A model generated the notes under the pieces. That model did no database searches. It had not been told where the DNA came from and saw nothing but the letters and a program-made list of their open reading frames with translations. From Trachelipus rathkii (taxonomy: Eukaryota > Arthropoda > Malacostraca > Isopoda > Trachelipodidae), in the NCBI GenBank assembly GCA_015478945.1, contig JABUQX010018496.1, forward strand, positions 1 through 27,500: a stretch of 27,500 nt of DNA, read 5' to 3'. A program made the translations under genes and the position numbers. Shown in pieces: positions 1 through 10,720 of this stretch (position 1 is the stretch's first letter; each line of letters begins with the position of its first letter).

Positions 1-1149
1 CTACGTAATCCAGTATTCGATCATGTGATCATGTCTTGCAGATCATAAATAACCGTTACTAATAAAGATGATACTAATAATATATAAAGTAATATAGTAT
101 GTTGAATATCTAATGCTTAAATACATATGCAAATATGAACTTAAAATAAATGATAGTATAAAATTGATTAGTTTAATTATACCAAAAAGAGTAGAACACT
201 AGATCAATATTTGCGTTACTTGCTAATATCACACACTACTATACCTAAAGCTTTAAATAAGTAAAATGGATAGCTATTAATCTTGATATCAAGTATATAG
301 AACAAATAATTACTTAAAAACATATGCATCCCAAATTTTAGAAATCAAATTATTGCTATATTGTCAAATATGTGAATAATTTTAATAACATAAATTTTAT
401 AATAAAATGACTGACGTTGGCACTTGGCAGTTCTGAAACCGCTAGCATAGATGTAATACCTAGTGTGCCACTATAATATTATTTTAATGTGCTTTTGTAA
501 TTATACAAAAGTATTTTTAAAGTAAAAAATAACAAAATAAAAATGTTTCTTCAGAATAATTATAAAGTGTTTATTAGAATTATCATTTCATATTTAGTAG
601 CATCAATCAAGATATTGAGGGGCTTCACCCCCGAATTTTATATAAAATAATATATATAATCAACTTTTTATATATCATTATACTTAACTAAAATAATAAT
701 AATTATGAATAAAAAAACAAACAAACAGTGTCATGGCATCTACATTCATAATTATGAAAAGTTTATTTGTTTCCAATTGCCCCATCAAATATCTAAATAT
801 TGTTATAAAATTTCATATATATATTTCTTGTATATTATTTATATATTTTTTTTTAAATCACAGGAATAGCTACTCTAAAAAATAATGGCAATAGTAGCGC
901 AGAGGGGGCTTCACTATCCATTTCATAATTTTATTTATTTTTAGGTGTTTACACATCAACCTAAATTCAGGTATTATATTTGATAGTATACACAATTTCA
1001 TGTTCCAAAATGATAAAACTTTAAATAAAAATTATAGTGTGAGTAAAAAAATATATATGATAAGAAAAATTAACTTTTCCTGCTATGTTTCGAACCCGAA
1101 CATAACAGTTTAGAATGTCAAAAAAGCACGTGAAGTCAAAAAAAGTTGA
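1..1149. other. AT-rich DNA, no gene seen
   Basis: No protein-like frame or RNA gene was recognised. The phrase GGGGCTTCAC occurs at about 618 and again near 905; the first is followed by CCCC and can form a 4-bp hairpin. Confidence 0.5.
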
Positions 1150-1352
1150 AATTATTTAATACTATATATAATATTATAATTAATATATATATAATATAAT
1201 TATATTTATAATATTAAATTATTATTAATATATTATATTATATATATATATTATTTAATATACTTATATATTATATAATATATATTTATTTAATTGTATT
1301 TAATTATTATATTATATATATATATAATATATATTAATATAAATATATATTA

Positions 1353-1401
<49 letters not shown>

Positions 1402-1430
1402 ATATATATATAATATATTATAAGATTTAT
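1150..1430. repeat. imperfect (TA)n / TAATA field
   Basis: Nearly pure A/T sequence of TA and TAATA units. Confidence 0.9.
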
Positions 1431-2373
1431 AAAAAAAATTTAGCATAACAATATCCTTTAAAATCATTATGAATATATAATTTAATCTCTATCACATATT
1501 AGCTCAATAGTACACATTAACATTAAAATAATATCACATAATAAAAAGAAAATAATTTGAATATTTTAATTTTAATCTAAGTTTTTCTTTTCATCCTGTA
1601 AGTCTAATCACTTTCTATTAAAGGTTACAATAAATGCTCTAGAAATTAGTACTTTCTAATTATATTTTGAGTATATAAGCCCAAGTATCTAAGGATTACT
1701 CACAAAGTTTTATATTATCTAGTGGTTGACAGAGTGAGAATGTTTACATAAAAGAATATATTCAGTGCAGGTTTGCGATATAATTTTGTTAAAGTAAGCC
1801 AAACATAATCACTATAATAATAGTGAATCTAGACTATTATATTGTCTTTATTAATTTATCTTGTTACACTAGTAATACTTCTTTTCTATTTGGTTTATCC
1901 CTGGATTTTCTCAGAAAATCTTTTCTGTCTGCTCATAAATTTTTCTGACAAGATTCATAGAGTGTGTGTTATTACTATATTATTAGAATATATATATATA
2001 TATATATTATTAATACCTCTCCTTTTATATATATATTATATATAACGTTTTGACAAATTAGTATTTCATAACTCAATCTCTATACGTCATATTTATGATC
2101 TCTACAATAACTCACTTAAGTGAGAAGTTTATTATAGAGAACTACAAAATATGCTTAACCCTATAATACAATATATAGGCATTTTTGTAATTACAGTAGA
2201 ATATTTATATATAGAATTTTTTGAGAAAATTTAATAAAATGAAATAGATAAAATTACTCCTTAAAATAAGATTTTCAATATATTTTATATATTAAATCTA
2301 AATTAACATAATATTTATATACAATAACTGCTTCCAAAGTATATCTACGTTCTACAATACAGAAATCGTACTC
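1431..2373. other. AT-rich DNA, no gene seen
   Basis: A 67-codon hydrophobic frame at 1842-2045 runs into a TA tract and has no recognised features; I treat it as chance. Confidence 0.5.
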
Positions 2374-2384
2374 ACTATCGGGTA

Positions 2385-2547
2385 AGGTCCGAGAGACCCC
2401 AACTCCTGCCATCTCTTGTGATTTCCCCTATGGTATTCCTTTAGTTAAAGTAATTACCGATAGTATAAAGAGAATTACAATTTTCTTGTTTTTTACAAAG
2501 GGTAAATAATCGCATACAAGATGGCAGGTTAGTGGGTCTCTCGACCT
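2385..2547. repeat. foldback element: imperfect inverted repeat, arms about 33 bp
   Basis: The left arm at 2385-2419 (AGGTCCGAGAGACCCC, then CCTGCCATCTCTTGT) is repeated inverted at 2516-2547 (ACAAGATGGCAGG, then GGGTCTCTCGACCT), with about 96 bases between. Small indels separate the arms. A second pair, ACTATCGGGTAA (2374-2385) and TTACCGATAGT (2454-2464), overlaps the first. The form suggests a miniature inverted-repeat element or foldback, but no target-site duplication was confirmed. Confidence 0.6.
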
Positions 2548-2868
2548 CCGGTGGATGATCAAAGTGGTGAAATGAAATCAATTCATCCTACTACTCAACT
2601 CTAGTCCTACTACGTTACGTAGCTCGAGCCCCCTAAAGGGGGAAATTAAATAAAATATATATAATATATTAAATATATTATCCGATGAATAAATGCAAGA
2701 AAAAAAAAAAAAGATTTTTTCAAGTCTCAACATCTATTTATGAAACTTTTATTTCTGTAGTAGTATATTTCTTCTCAAAAGTTAATATAAATATATCACT
2801 TAAATATAAAAATTATTTTTTTCTGTTATTATGCAACTTCACCTTAAAACTTTTTTTTAAAATTAGTA

Positions 2869-3110
2869 ATGCTCTCTCTCTCTCTCTTCTCTCTCTCTCT
2901 TATTACTCTTCTCCTCTTTACTATTAACTATCTCATATTACTACTACTATCTATATCTCACTACTCATATATCAATATCTCTATCATCTATATCTATACT
3001 CTATCCTCTCTATCTCTATCTTCTACTCTCTCTATATTCACATTTATTTTCCTCTCACTTACTCATCTCTTTATATCTTTTCTCTCTTTCTCTACTCTCA
3101 CCAAGCTGTA
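2869..3110. repeat. CT-rich (polypyrimidine) tract
   Basis: About 240 bases almost wholly of C and T with some A, built from CTCT and TATCTC units. Frames here (Ser/Leu-rich) are artefacts. A strong strand asymmetry of this kind can form triplex DNA. Confidence 0.88.
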
Positions 3111-3300
3111 GGAGATCTTTATATTCCGGAGGTTTTTCGACTGCTCTCTATCTCATCTCTCATCATCAATTACATGATCTTAATATACTAATTCAATTAC
3201 TAATGAATAATAATAATAATAATAGAGTTAATTCATAATAAATAATATAACTAACAGTAAATGCGATTGCAAAGATGCCGAAAAACCGCGTTCCCAGTAA

Positions 3301-3435
3301 ATCTTAAAAGAGAATGCCGGGGATAAGCTGCAATGGCAACTTCACAACGAAGCAAAATTATGGGACGCACTGGAGGAGTACGAGGAGAGCGGAACGAGGG
3401 CAGAGGAGCTTGACTCCCTTTTTGTATATCACTGA
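3301..3435 (+). other. possible short coding remnant
   Basis: A 44-codon frame reads ILKENAGDKLQWQLHNEAKL, then WDALEEYEESGTRAEELDSL and a short end before TGA. The acidic, helix-like composition and higher GC content stand out from the flanks. It has no start codon of its own and follows a stop, so it may be the end of a decayed element ORF. No family was recognised. Confidence 0.3.
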
Positions 3436-3859
3436 GAAAAGAAAGTATTAGATGAAGTAGTGTTTTAATATACTACGCCCTGACGGCTGCTAATGCCCAA
3501 GTTACAACAGTGGGAATGAGGGAAGAGACACAAAGCATAAAGTAGTCATTGATTGGAAATTGGAGCACAGTATGTTTTAAAATCATCTTATCGGTTTCTT
3601 ATTATATATAACAGTGTAATAGTGATGATTTTTTTATTGTGATAATTTTCTTAAATTATCGGATACGAACATTGAGAGAGTATGTTCTTAAAAATAAGAG
3701 ATAAGGACAAGTGCTACAGAAGCTATCGCTTAACTACGACCGACTAATATATAAAGATGATAATATATGATAGATATAGTAAGATAGTAGTAAGTAAGAT
3801 ATGAGAGTACATAACTATATGTAAGTAAGTATATATAGAGAAGCAGTACAGTGCGGGAC
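3436..3859. other. intergenic DNA, no feature seen
   Basis: Mixed AT-rich sequence with short GATA-like repeats near 3760-3840. Nothing coding was recognised. Confidence 0.45.
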
Positions 3860-3970
3860 TTTATACGTATAATATATATATATATACGAATATAATTAGA
3901 TTTTTAATAGTTATAATATAGTCTATATATTCATATATAATATATATATAATTCTAAATAGAATATATGT
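3860..3970. repeat. imperfect (TA)n tract
   Basis: Short TA runs with interruptions. Confidence 0.75.
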
Positions 3971-4679
3971 ATACGATGGGCCAGCATCCCGGAGAGTTCA
4001 GGCATGTAACTAAAAACTATAACAGCTACAGCGAAAATAAATAATCATTTTATTAATAGGAGAGAACATGTTTACTAACCGAGAAGCGGAACTTAAAAAT
4101 AAAAATAAAATACGCTTTTTAAAAAGTTAAATTGTTAAAATGTATGAAAAATTAGAAAGTTTTTTGATAATTCGAAGATGCTCGCGTACTCCGAGCGAGC
4201 ACGCAAAGGTGCCAAATGTAGAATTTTTTTTTTTTAAACAAACAGCAATACGCACGGTACAAGACGATTGGATAGGAGTCGGGGAGTTGTAGGCTACGGG
4301 GGACGAAATCGGGGGGACTTCAGTAACCCTCGTGTCGCCTACGAGTCGGCTGAACCGACCTAAAAGGATAATACGAGAAACAAAAAAATAACAGGTTTTT
4401 CTCCACAGCGTAAACAAAAATTGGTATAAGATGGCACCTGTTTGCTTTCGAGAGAACTAATGCACAAGTTCTCACAGGTCAAACAAAGCGATGAGCAATG
4501 CCAGTGTAAGTATTTTACAATATTTAAGTGTTCTATTAAATAAATATTACAGTGATAAGGAGAGAACTGAGAAAGTTTCCCACAATTTTAGAGTTTAACC
4601 GGTCAAAAATGTTATTTAGTGAACTGTAAACAGTTTCCCACAAGGCAAAGTAACCTGCTTGAATCTTCGGAAAACCTGG
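3971..4679. other. intergenic DNA with a GC-richer core
   Basis: The core at 4240-4350 is GC-richer, and a 96-codon minus frame crosses it (4127-4417; RFSRLVGDTRVTEVPPISSP), with no recognised family. A perfect 7-bp inverted repeat, GAGAACT (4452-4458) and AGTTCTC (4467-4473), lies nearby. The phrase GAGAGAACT recurs near 4560. Confidence 0.35.
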
Positions 4680-4870
4680 CTTATATATTTGTAATATATA
4701 TGATATGTAATATATAGAGATATATATATTAGTATATATATATAATAAGCCTTATATATTATATATATATATATATATAATATAATATATAATATATATT
4801 ATATATCTATATACACATATATATATAGTAGAATATATAGTATATATTATATATATATACTATATATATA
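4680..4870. repeat. imperfect (TA)n tract
   Basis: TA array with irregular breaks. Confidence 0.88.
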
Positions 4871-5149
4871 ATGAAAACTGTCTACTTTGTCGTACTTAAT
4901 ATAACCTAAACTTAAAATTTCATAACAAAATTTGAAATAATAATGAAAAAAATTTAAACCTTTTCGATTCGTCATCCGCCAACAGTAATAAATTAGAAGA
5001 AAATTTGCTAATAAATATACGATACATAATTTTGTTTACACGATTTTAAAACCTTCAGTAAGTTATGATATGTTTTGTTATAGTCAATAGACAAATTGTC
5101 CTTTTCTGTTATACAATATGGGCCTGTTAATGTTTTTTGAGCTTTTGTT
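4871..5149. other. AT-rich DNA, no feature seen
   Basis: No motif or protein-like frame was recognised between the two TA tracts. Confidence 0.45.
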
Positions 5150-5290
5150 TATATATATAGTAGTGATATATAATGTACTATATAGATATTATATTATATA
5201 ACTGTGATACTATATACTATAATAGTATATATTACTACTCTAATTGTATATTATATATATATACTATTATATTATATAGATATATATATA
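5150..5290. repeat. imperfect (TA)n tract
   Basis: TA runs with scattered single-base interruptions. Confidence 0.85.
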
Positions 5291-5699
5291 ACCTATATTG
5301 CTATTCTCATATAATCCTAAAACTTTAATTTCAAGTCAATAAGAAACAGGATCAAAAAGTTTTAAATACTAAAAAAGAAGTAAATTTTTTAAGCGAAACT
5401 AAGCATCGCACGTTTGGCAGCTGCCGAGAAGAGAGAAGACTCGACTAAATTAGTTCTGGAGATAAATTTTATATTCAAAAAAAAACTAAAAATCTAAAAA
5501 AAAAAAAAAAAAAAAAAGGCGAAAAAATAAAAAAAAAAAAAATTATAAAAAAAAAGAAAAATCACTTATTATGGTAAGATTATCGACAAAGATACTACAT
5601 GAAACTAGAAAACTACAACACACGTGCTCACACTAAAACAAATGACATTTTTGGAATCAGTGAACAATTTATCAGATTTCATGTTTTTTGATTTTTTTT
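5291..5699. other. AT-rich DNA with long A-runs
   Basis: It holds several A-runs of 10 to 20 bases (about 5498-5560), possibly a retroposon tail, but no attached element was recognised. Confidence 0.4.
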
Positions 5700-5835
5700 A
5701 GGGGGATTTGGGGGGGCCTTTTGTTAGGGGGCCTGGAGCGTTGGAGGCGACAGAAGCGGGACTTCGTCCCCCGTCGTCCCCAAGTGGCCGCTATCCACGG
5801 TCCCTGCACTTTATATCTTATGCGGTTTCACCAAA
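5700..5835. other. G-rich/GC-rich island
   Basis: The island begins with runs of 5, 7 and 5 Gs (5701, 5709 and about 5726), which could form a G-quadruplex on the plus strand, then continues GC-rich to about 5810. A plus frame through it reads GALEATEAGLRPPSSPSGRY and ends near a GTAATT that resembles a splice donor. No family was recognised. The surrounding kilobases are strongly AT-rich. Confidence 0.45.
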
Positions 5836-6409
5836 GGTAATTCGATTAAATTATTTTTTTTTTTTTATCAAAAACCTGAATCGCGCAAACGAAACAATGT
5901 TAAAAAAACACTTATTAGGCAACATTAATACTAAACTAACTTTAATTTTGTGAACAAAACAATTATTGGCAACTTTCAGCAAGCAGACACGGAAATACTT
6001 TTCCGATCACGGAAATTTGAATTCTTAACGTGCACCTAGTACTGGCAGTTGTTAAGTTACATTAGTTAAAAATATGAAAATATAATTTAAAAAATTTTCC
6101 ATTCTTTCTCTTTTCACCCATTTCCGAACTATAAAATCCTTCGCCTGATTGCACACATCTAGGAAAACTAAGGACTAAGAGTTATCAGTAAAGAGGACGG
6201 AGATAAAATTCTGTTGTTTGTTTGAAATCAATAAAAATAGAGAAATCTCGAGAAAGTACTACAATTTTTCTAAATGTAAATATGTATTTATTATTAAAAT
6301 AATTGCTCTATTATTATTGATCACTATAATTTATAAAACCACTAATATTTTATAATTCTTCTTCAGAAAGCAATCTATTAATACTCAAAAATAATTATAT
6401 ACTTATTTT
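5836..6409. other. AT-rich DNA, no feature seen
   Basis: Low-complexity sequence leading into the (TTA)n field; nothing coding was recognised. Confidence 0.5.
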
Positions 6410-7246
6410 TATATTATTATTATTATTATTCATTATTAATTTTGTTTTCAGTTGTTATTATTATTATTTATATTATTAATTATTCATTATGTGATTAATT
6501 CTTACTATTTTATTATTAATTACTTATTAGTCTCCATTATTATTATTATATTATTATTATTATTATTATTATTTTATTGATTATTATTATTTTTATTATT
6601 CTTCAATTTTTATCTATTCATTATTATTATTATTTATCTCATTATTATTTCTATTATTATTATTATTTATTATTATATATTAGTTATTTATTCATTAATT
6701 TTATTATTTCCCTCTCTATTTAGTTCTCCCTTTGTATAATATTAATACTGTAAGGATACTATTAAAATAATAAAGAGAGAATATATATTTTAGTGTTATT
6801 ATTGCTTTAACACTAATTATTATTAACACATATTTAATATTATTAATAACAATCTTACCTAAAAATAATAAATATAATAATAATAATAATAATAATAATA
6901 TAATAATAATAATAATAATATAATCAATAAATATACATAATTTTATATGATTATTATTATTATTATTATTATATTATTGACTAATTACATTCACTCTCAT
7001 TATTATAAATCTGTTATTATTATTGATTATTATTACTTCTTATGATTATTATTATTATATATTATTTTATTATTATTATTTATTATTATTAATTAAATAT
7101 TTGTTTTGAATTTGTAATTTTTTTTTTGTATTCTTATTAATATTATTACTGTAATAAGTATTTGTATTATAATTTAAAATATTATTACTGTATTTAGTAT
7201 TGTAAAATATTATTATAATGAGTAGTAGTATTGTTCTTATTATTAA

Positions 7247-7277
<31 letters not shown>

Positions 7278-7278
7278 A

Positions 7279-7309
<31 letters not shown>

Positions 7310-7618
7310 TTATTATTTTGATTATTATGTGAATTTATTATTATTAGAATCTATTTTTTATTATTGTTGTTCGTTCTTATTATTATCATTATTATTATCA
7401 TTATTATTGTTAAATATTATTATTATTTATTTGGCTATTATTAAACGTCATCCTAGTAGCCTTTTTCTCATCTTTTATTATTTTGTATTAATTTTAAATA
7501 ATGTAGCATAACTTTGTACTTAATAGAGAGAATAAAATATTTATATTGATTGTGCAGATTTGATTTGATTTGATAGTTATTAATTGATTATTATTAATTA
7601 GTTTTATTATTATTATTA

Positions 7619-7652
<34 letters not shown>

Positions 7653-7660
7653 CTATTTAT
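6410..7660. repeat. degenerate (TTA)n field, about 1.25 kb
   Basis: Almost the whole stretch is built from ATT/TTA units with frequent single-base changes and small indels, and a short antisense (AAT) part near 6870-6920. The frames it contains, such as 7329-7511 with long Leu and Ile runs, are artefacts. Confidence 0.9.
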
Positions 7661-7665
7661 TATCT

Positions 7666-7898
7666 CAATATATATATATAAGCTATTATATATATATCTA
7701 ACTATACTATATAATATATATATATATACTATCTCTATAATATATAGTTATAATATATATAATATACGCTCTACATATATATATATTCTCTCAATATATA
7801 TATATATATATATATATTACTTCTCATAATTACTATTATATATATAAATCACTATTATATTATCTATATCTAATAGTTAATATATATATATTATACTA

Positions 7899-7932
<34 letters not shown>

Positions 7933-8030
7933 GAATATATATTATTAATATATATACTATATAGTATATATAATATATACTGATATATATATAATATATA
8001 AGTAATAAATATATAACTATAAGTAAATTA
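7666..8030. repeat. imperfect (TA)n field
   Basis: TA dinucleotide runs broken by short C- or G-containing insertions. The 64-codon minus frame over it (Ile/Tyr-rich) is an artefact. Confidence 0.9.
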
Positions 8031-8212
8031 ATAAATAAAGTTGATTTTATAAAATTACGAAATTGAAACATTTAAATTGATTTTAATTTGAAATCTAATA
8101 AAGGAATTTTAATCTCGACATTGTTACTATTTGAGTCCATTTGAATAAAATTTCTCTGTGCAAAATTAAAGTTGGAAGAAATAAATTTTTAACATGATGA
8201 CATCTACAAGTA

Positions 8213-8395
8213 GTGAATCTCGTTTCCACTAAGCATGTCGTTGACTATAAAGATAGAAATCTCTTCGGCATGGTGGCCATCAGGGCTGAAACCCCCGTTT
8301 TTACATTTGGTTATTTTCATGAATGTGGCAGGATATTTTTAACTAAGTATCATCTGCAGGCTTTGAGAGAAATGATGATGAGTATAAATAAATAA
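8213..8395 (+). other. unrecognised open frame in a less AT-rich patch
   Basis: A 60-codon frame opening at GTG reads STKHVVDYKDRNLFGMVAIR, then AETPVFTFGYFHECGRIFLT and KYHLQALREMMMS, ending in TAA. Its mixed composition is unlike the low-complexity flanks, and the residue usage looks protein-like. I know no family for it. It may be a piece of a mobile or captured gene, or chance. Confidence 0.3.
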
Positions 8396-8399
8396 ATAA

Positions 8400-8535
8400 T
8401 TATATCTATATATATATATAGTATATATATACATATATATACAGTACTATATATATATATAATATATCATATTACTATGATCATAATATATATTATAATA
8501 TATATATATATTATATATATAGCTATAATATATGG
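8400..8535. repeat. imperfect (TA)n tract
   Basis: A broken TA array following the unrecognised frame at 8213-8395. Confidence 0.85.
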
Positions 8536-8540
8536 TTAAG

Positions 8541-9094
8541 TTCTTTTTTTGTATATCACACACGAAAGTTAAAGTAATGAACTATTTTTAATTTGAGAAA
8601 TCTGTGAGTTTGGTCTTTTTTTGGTAAATAAAACCAGATAACTAACAAGAATTCTAATGACTCTAATTTTAGGAGGCAGGTGTGTGCGGACATGCGGTAA
8701 TCCCCGCGCGTGTTGTCATGCACACTCTCTCGGCATAGTATAAGTGTAATGCCACATCCTATTGTATTGTCCGTTAATTTAAAAAAAAAGTGTACAAGGC
8801 GTCTAATTCATAATTATGCTTTACAAACCTTTGAGTTACATAAATCAATTTAAGCTGAACAAACTGACATACATTAGTAATTTTGGTATGTCCGTGTTGA
8901 GCGCTAATGTTATCAATATCCGAATTTTTGAAAAGATAATCGATTTTATATTATTGCCATCTTGGAGAGTTGGCATTTCGTTTGAGAATTACAGAAGTGT
9001 TTGATGGCACATCAATCGATATTAAAAACAAAAAAAACAAGAACAAAAATACGTAATAATTTATGCACACATTTATATACACATAAATATAAAA
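8541..9094. other. intergenic DNA with one short frame, no family recognised
   Basis: This stretch is less extreme in AT content than its flanks and has a 62-codon plus frame at 8816-9004 (SNFGMSVLSANVINIRIFEK). No motif supports a gene. Confidence 0.35.
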
Positions 9095-9260
9095 ATATAT
9101 AATATATATCTATATATAATATAATTCGTTATATATATAATATATTATTCTACTATCTACTATCTTATATATATACTCTCCTATATATAGCTACTATATA
9201 TATATATACTCCTATATCTATTATATACTATATATAGTATATACTATATATATTCAGTAT
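9095..9260. repeat. imperfect (TA)n tract
   Basis: TA runs interrupted by CTC and CTAC blocks, just before the GC-rich island at 9321. Confidence 0.85.
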
Positions 9261-9320
9261 TAAATAATTAAATAAATAAATATAAATGTTTAATTACCGA
9301 TTATTATTTTTTTCGCCTTA

Positions 9321-9560
9321 GCATGACCGCACCGGAATGCGGCTCAACTCTGGCGCCGCAGCCGCACCGTGCGCGCTCTGCCTCCGGTTAGAGTTTGAGA
9401 CATGGTATCTGTCTCAAACATGTGAGACCATCCAGTATACGCAAGGTTCAAGTAGCCTTGTCGTAACGCGACGTTACGTCGTGGCCTCGCACCCCCCGGA
9501 GGTGCCGGCCCCTACAAAATTCGAAATGATCTTAGCAGGCTGTGAAACTTGGTCATAAAG
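9321..9560. other. GC-rich, CpG-containing island with a palindrome
   Basis: This 240-base segment is far richer in GC and CpG than its surroundings. It contains a perfect 9-bp inverted repeat, GTTTGAGAC (9393-9401) and GTCTCAAAC (9411-9419), around a 9-base loop. A related phrase, ACATGGTATCTCTCTCAAA, recurs near 9677. The plus strand has a 73-codon frame (9337-9558) with no recognised domain. It could be a repeat fragment or a CpG-rich promoter-like patch; no transcript is visible. Confidence 0.5.
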
Positions 9561-9929
9561 CGCCTTCTTCCATAAGATCTTGTTTATTATCTATTATTAT
9601 TAATCCGCCCAGTCACTCGCCTGAAACCGCACAGAAAGCGAACATAATCTAGTAGCAAGGTAGAAGGTGTGTGCTACATGGTATCTCTCTCAAAGTTGAC
9701 ACCCAGTTAGAGGTATACGTAATTTTATAAGTTTCGTTATTAACATTTATTTTTGTTTATTCAATTTTAATTTTTTTAAATTTATGTTTCCAATATATAT
9801 ATTAATTTTATTATTTTAAGTTTATTTTGTTTAAAAATAATATAATTTTACTATTTTTTTTATTGCTTTTCAATGTTTATAACGTAAAAACGTGTTGCTT
9901 TTTTACACCCCTAGAAGCACTAAATCATA
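9561..9929. other. AT-rich DNA, no feature seen
   Basis: Mostly T-rich sequence without ORF or recognisable repeat, apart from the phrase near 9677 shared with the GC-rich island. Confidence 0.5.
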
Positions 9930-10720
9930 GATCAAACTACCCACCTAGCCCTCACCATCATCCATGAATCTATTGATCAAAGTCATATTTTGTATATCAA
10001 TTTTTAATTTTATTTGTTTCTAAGAAATATTTTTTTGATTATAACGATGATGATTTACGTTTTCACATATCCTAAAGCAGTAATCCAAACCACCATGCCC
10101 GCACCTAAAACCACCATTCCGCCACCCCACTGTCCATCCATGATCTATTGATGTCAAGTATATTTTTTACTAAAATTTGTTATGTTTTATATACCCTACG
10201 AAGACAGCTAAAGTCAGTAATTCAAAACCCATTCCCACCACTCATCTGCTGTCCATCCCATGATCTACTTGATTGAAGTCATCGTTCTCTTTTTTAACTA
10301 AAATGACTCATGTTTCTACATAGCCTATCGTCAAGAATCTAAATAGTAAATCAAACCACCCAGCACCTAACCCTCTCAACCTCATGTGATGCCATAATAT
10401 ACTCTATCAAGTCTATCATTTTTTTATCTAAGAATGGTTGTCATTTTTACAATACCCTAAAGCAGAAATCTGTAAATAAAATCACCCACACTAAAACCTC
10501 GCTGCCATCTCCCATGATCTACTTGCAATTCAAGTCATTTATTTTGTATAACATAGCACAAGAACTTTTTATTGTATATTTTATTTCATTTACGTTTAAA
10601 AATATATTGATTTTTAACCAAAAATTTTTATTTCATTTTATGTTTTATAACTTAAAATAATTAGCATTTTTACACCTCCTCATTGCTCCTCTGTCACTCA
10701 CCGCCTCCTCCACCTCGTCC
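9930..10720. repeat. degenerate tandem repeat, about 120-130 bp unit
   Basis: A phrase close to CCATGATCTATTGATTCAAG, a T-rich gap, then CATACCCTAAAGCAGTAATC and a CCACC-rich end recurs at about 9960, 10135, 10255, 10385 and 10510. The copies differ by many substitutions and indels. No ORF or RNA structure was seen. The array is the left part of the larger repeat field running to about 13530. Confidence 0.75.

Noticed and set aside
1080..1105. GGGTTCGAAAC on the minus strand, resembling a tRNA or SINE B box
   Set aside because: No A box lies upstream and no cloverleaf can be drawn; it is also part of a short chance palindrome.
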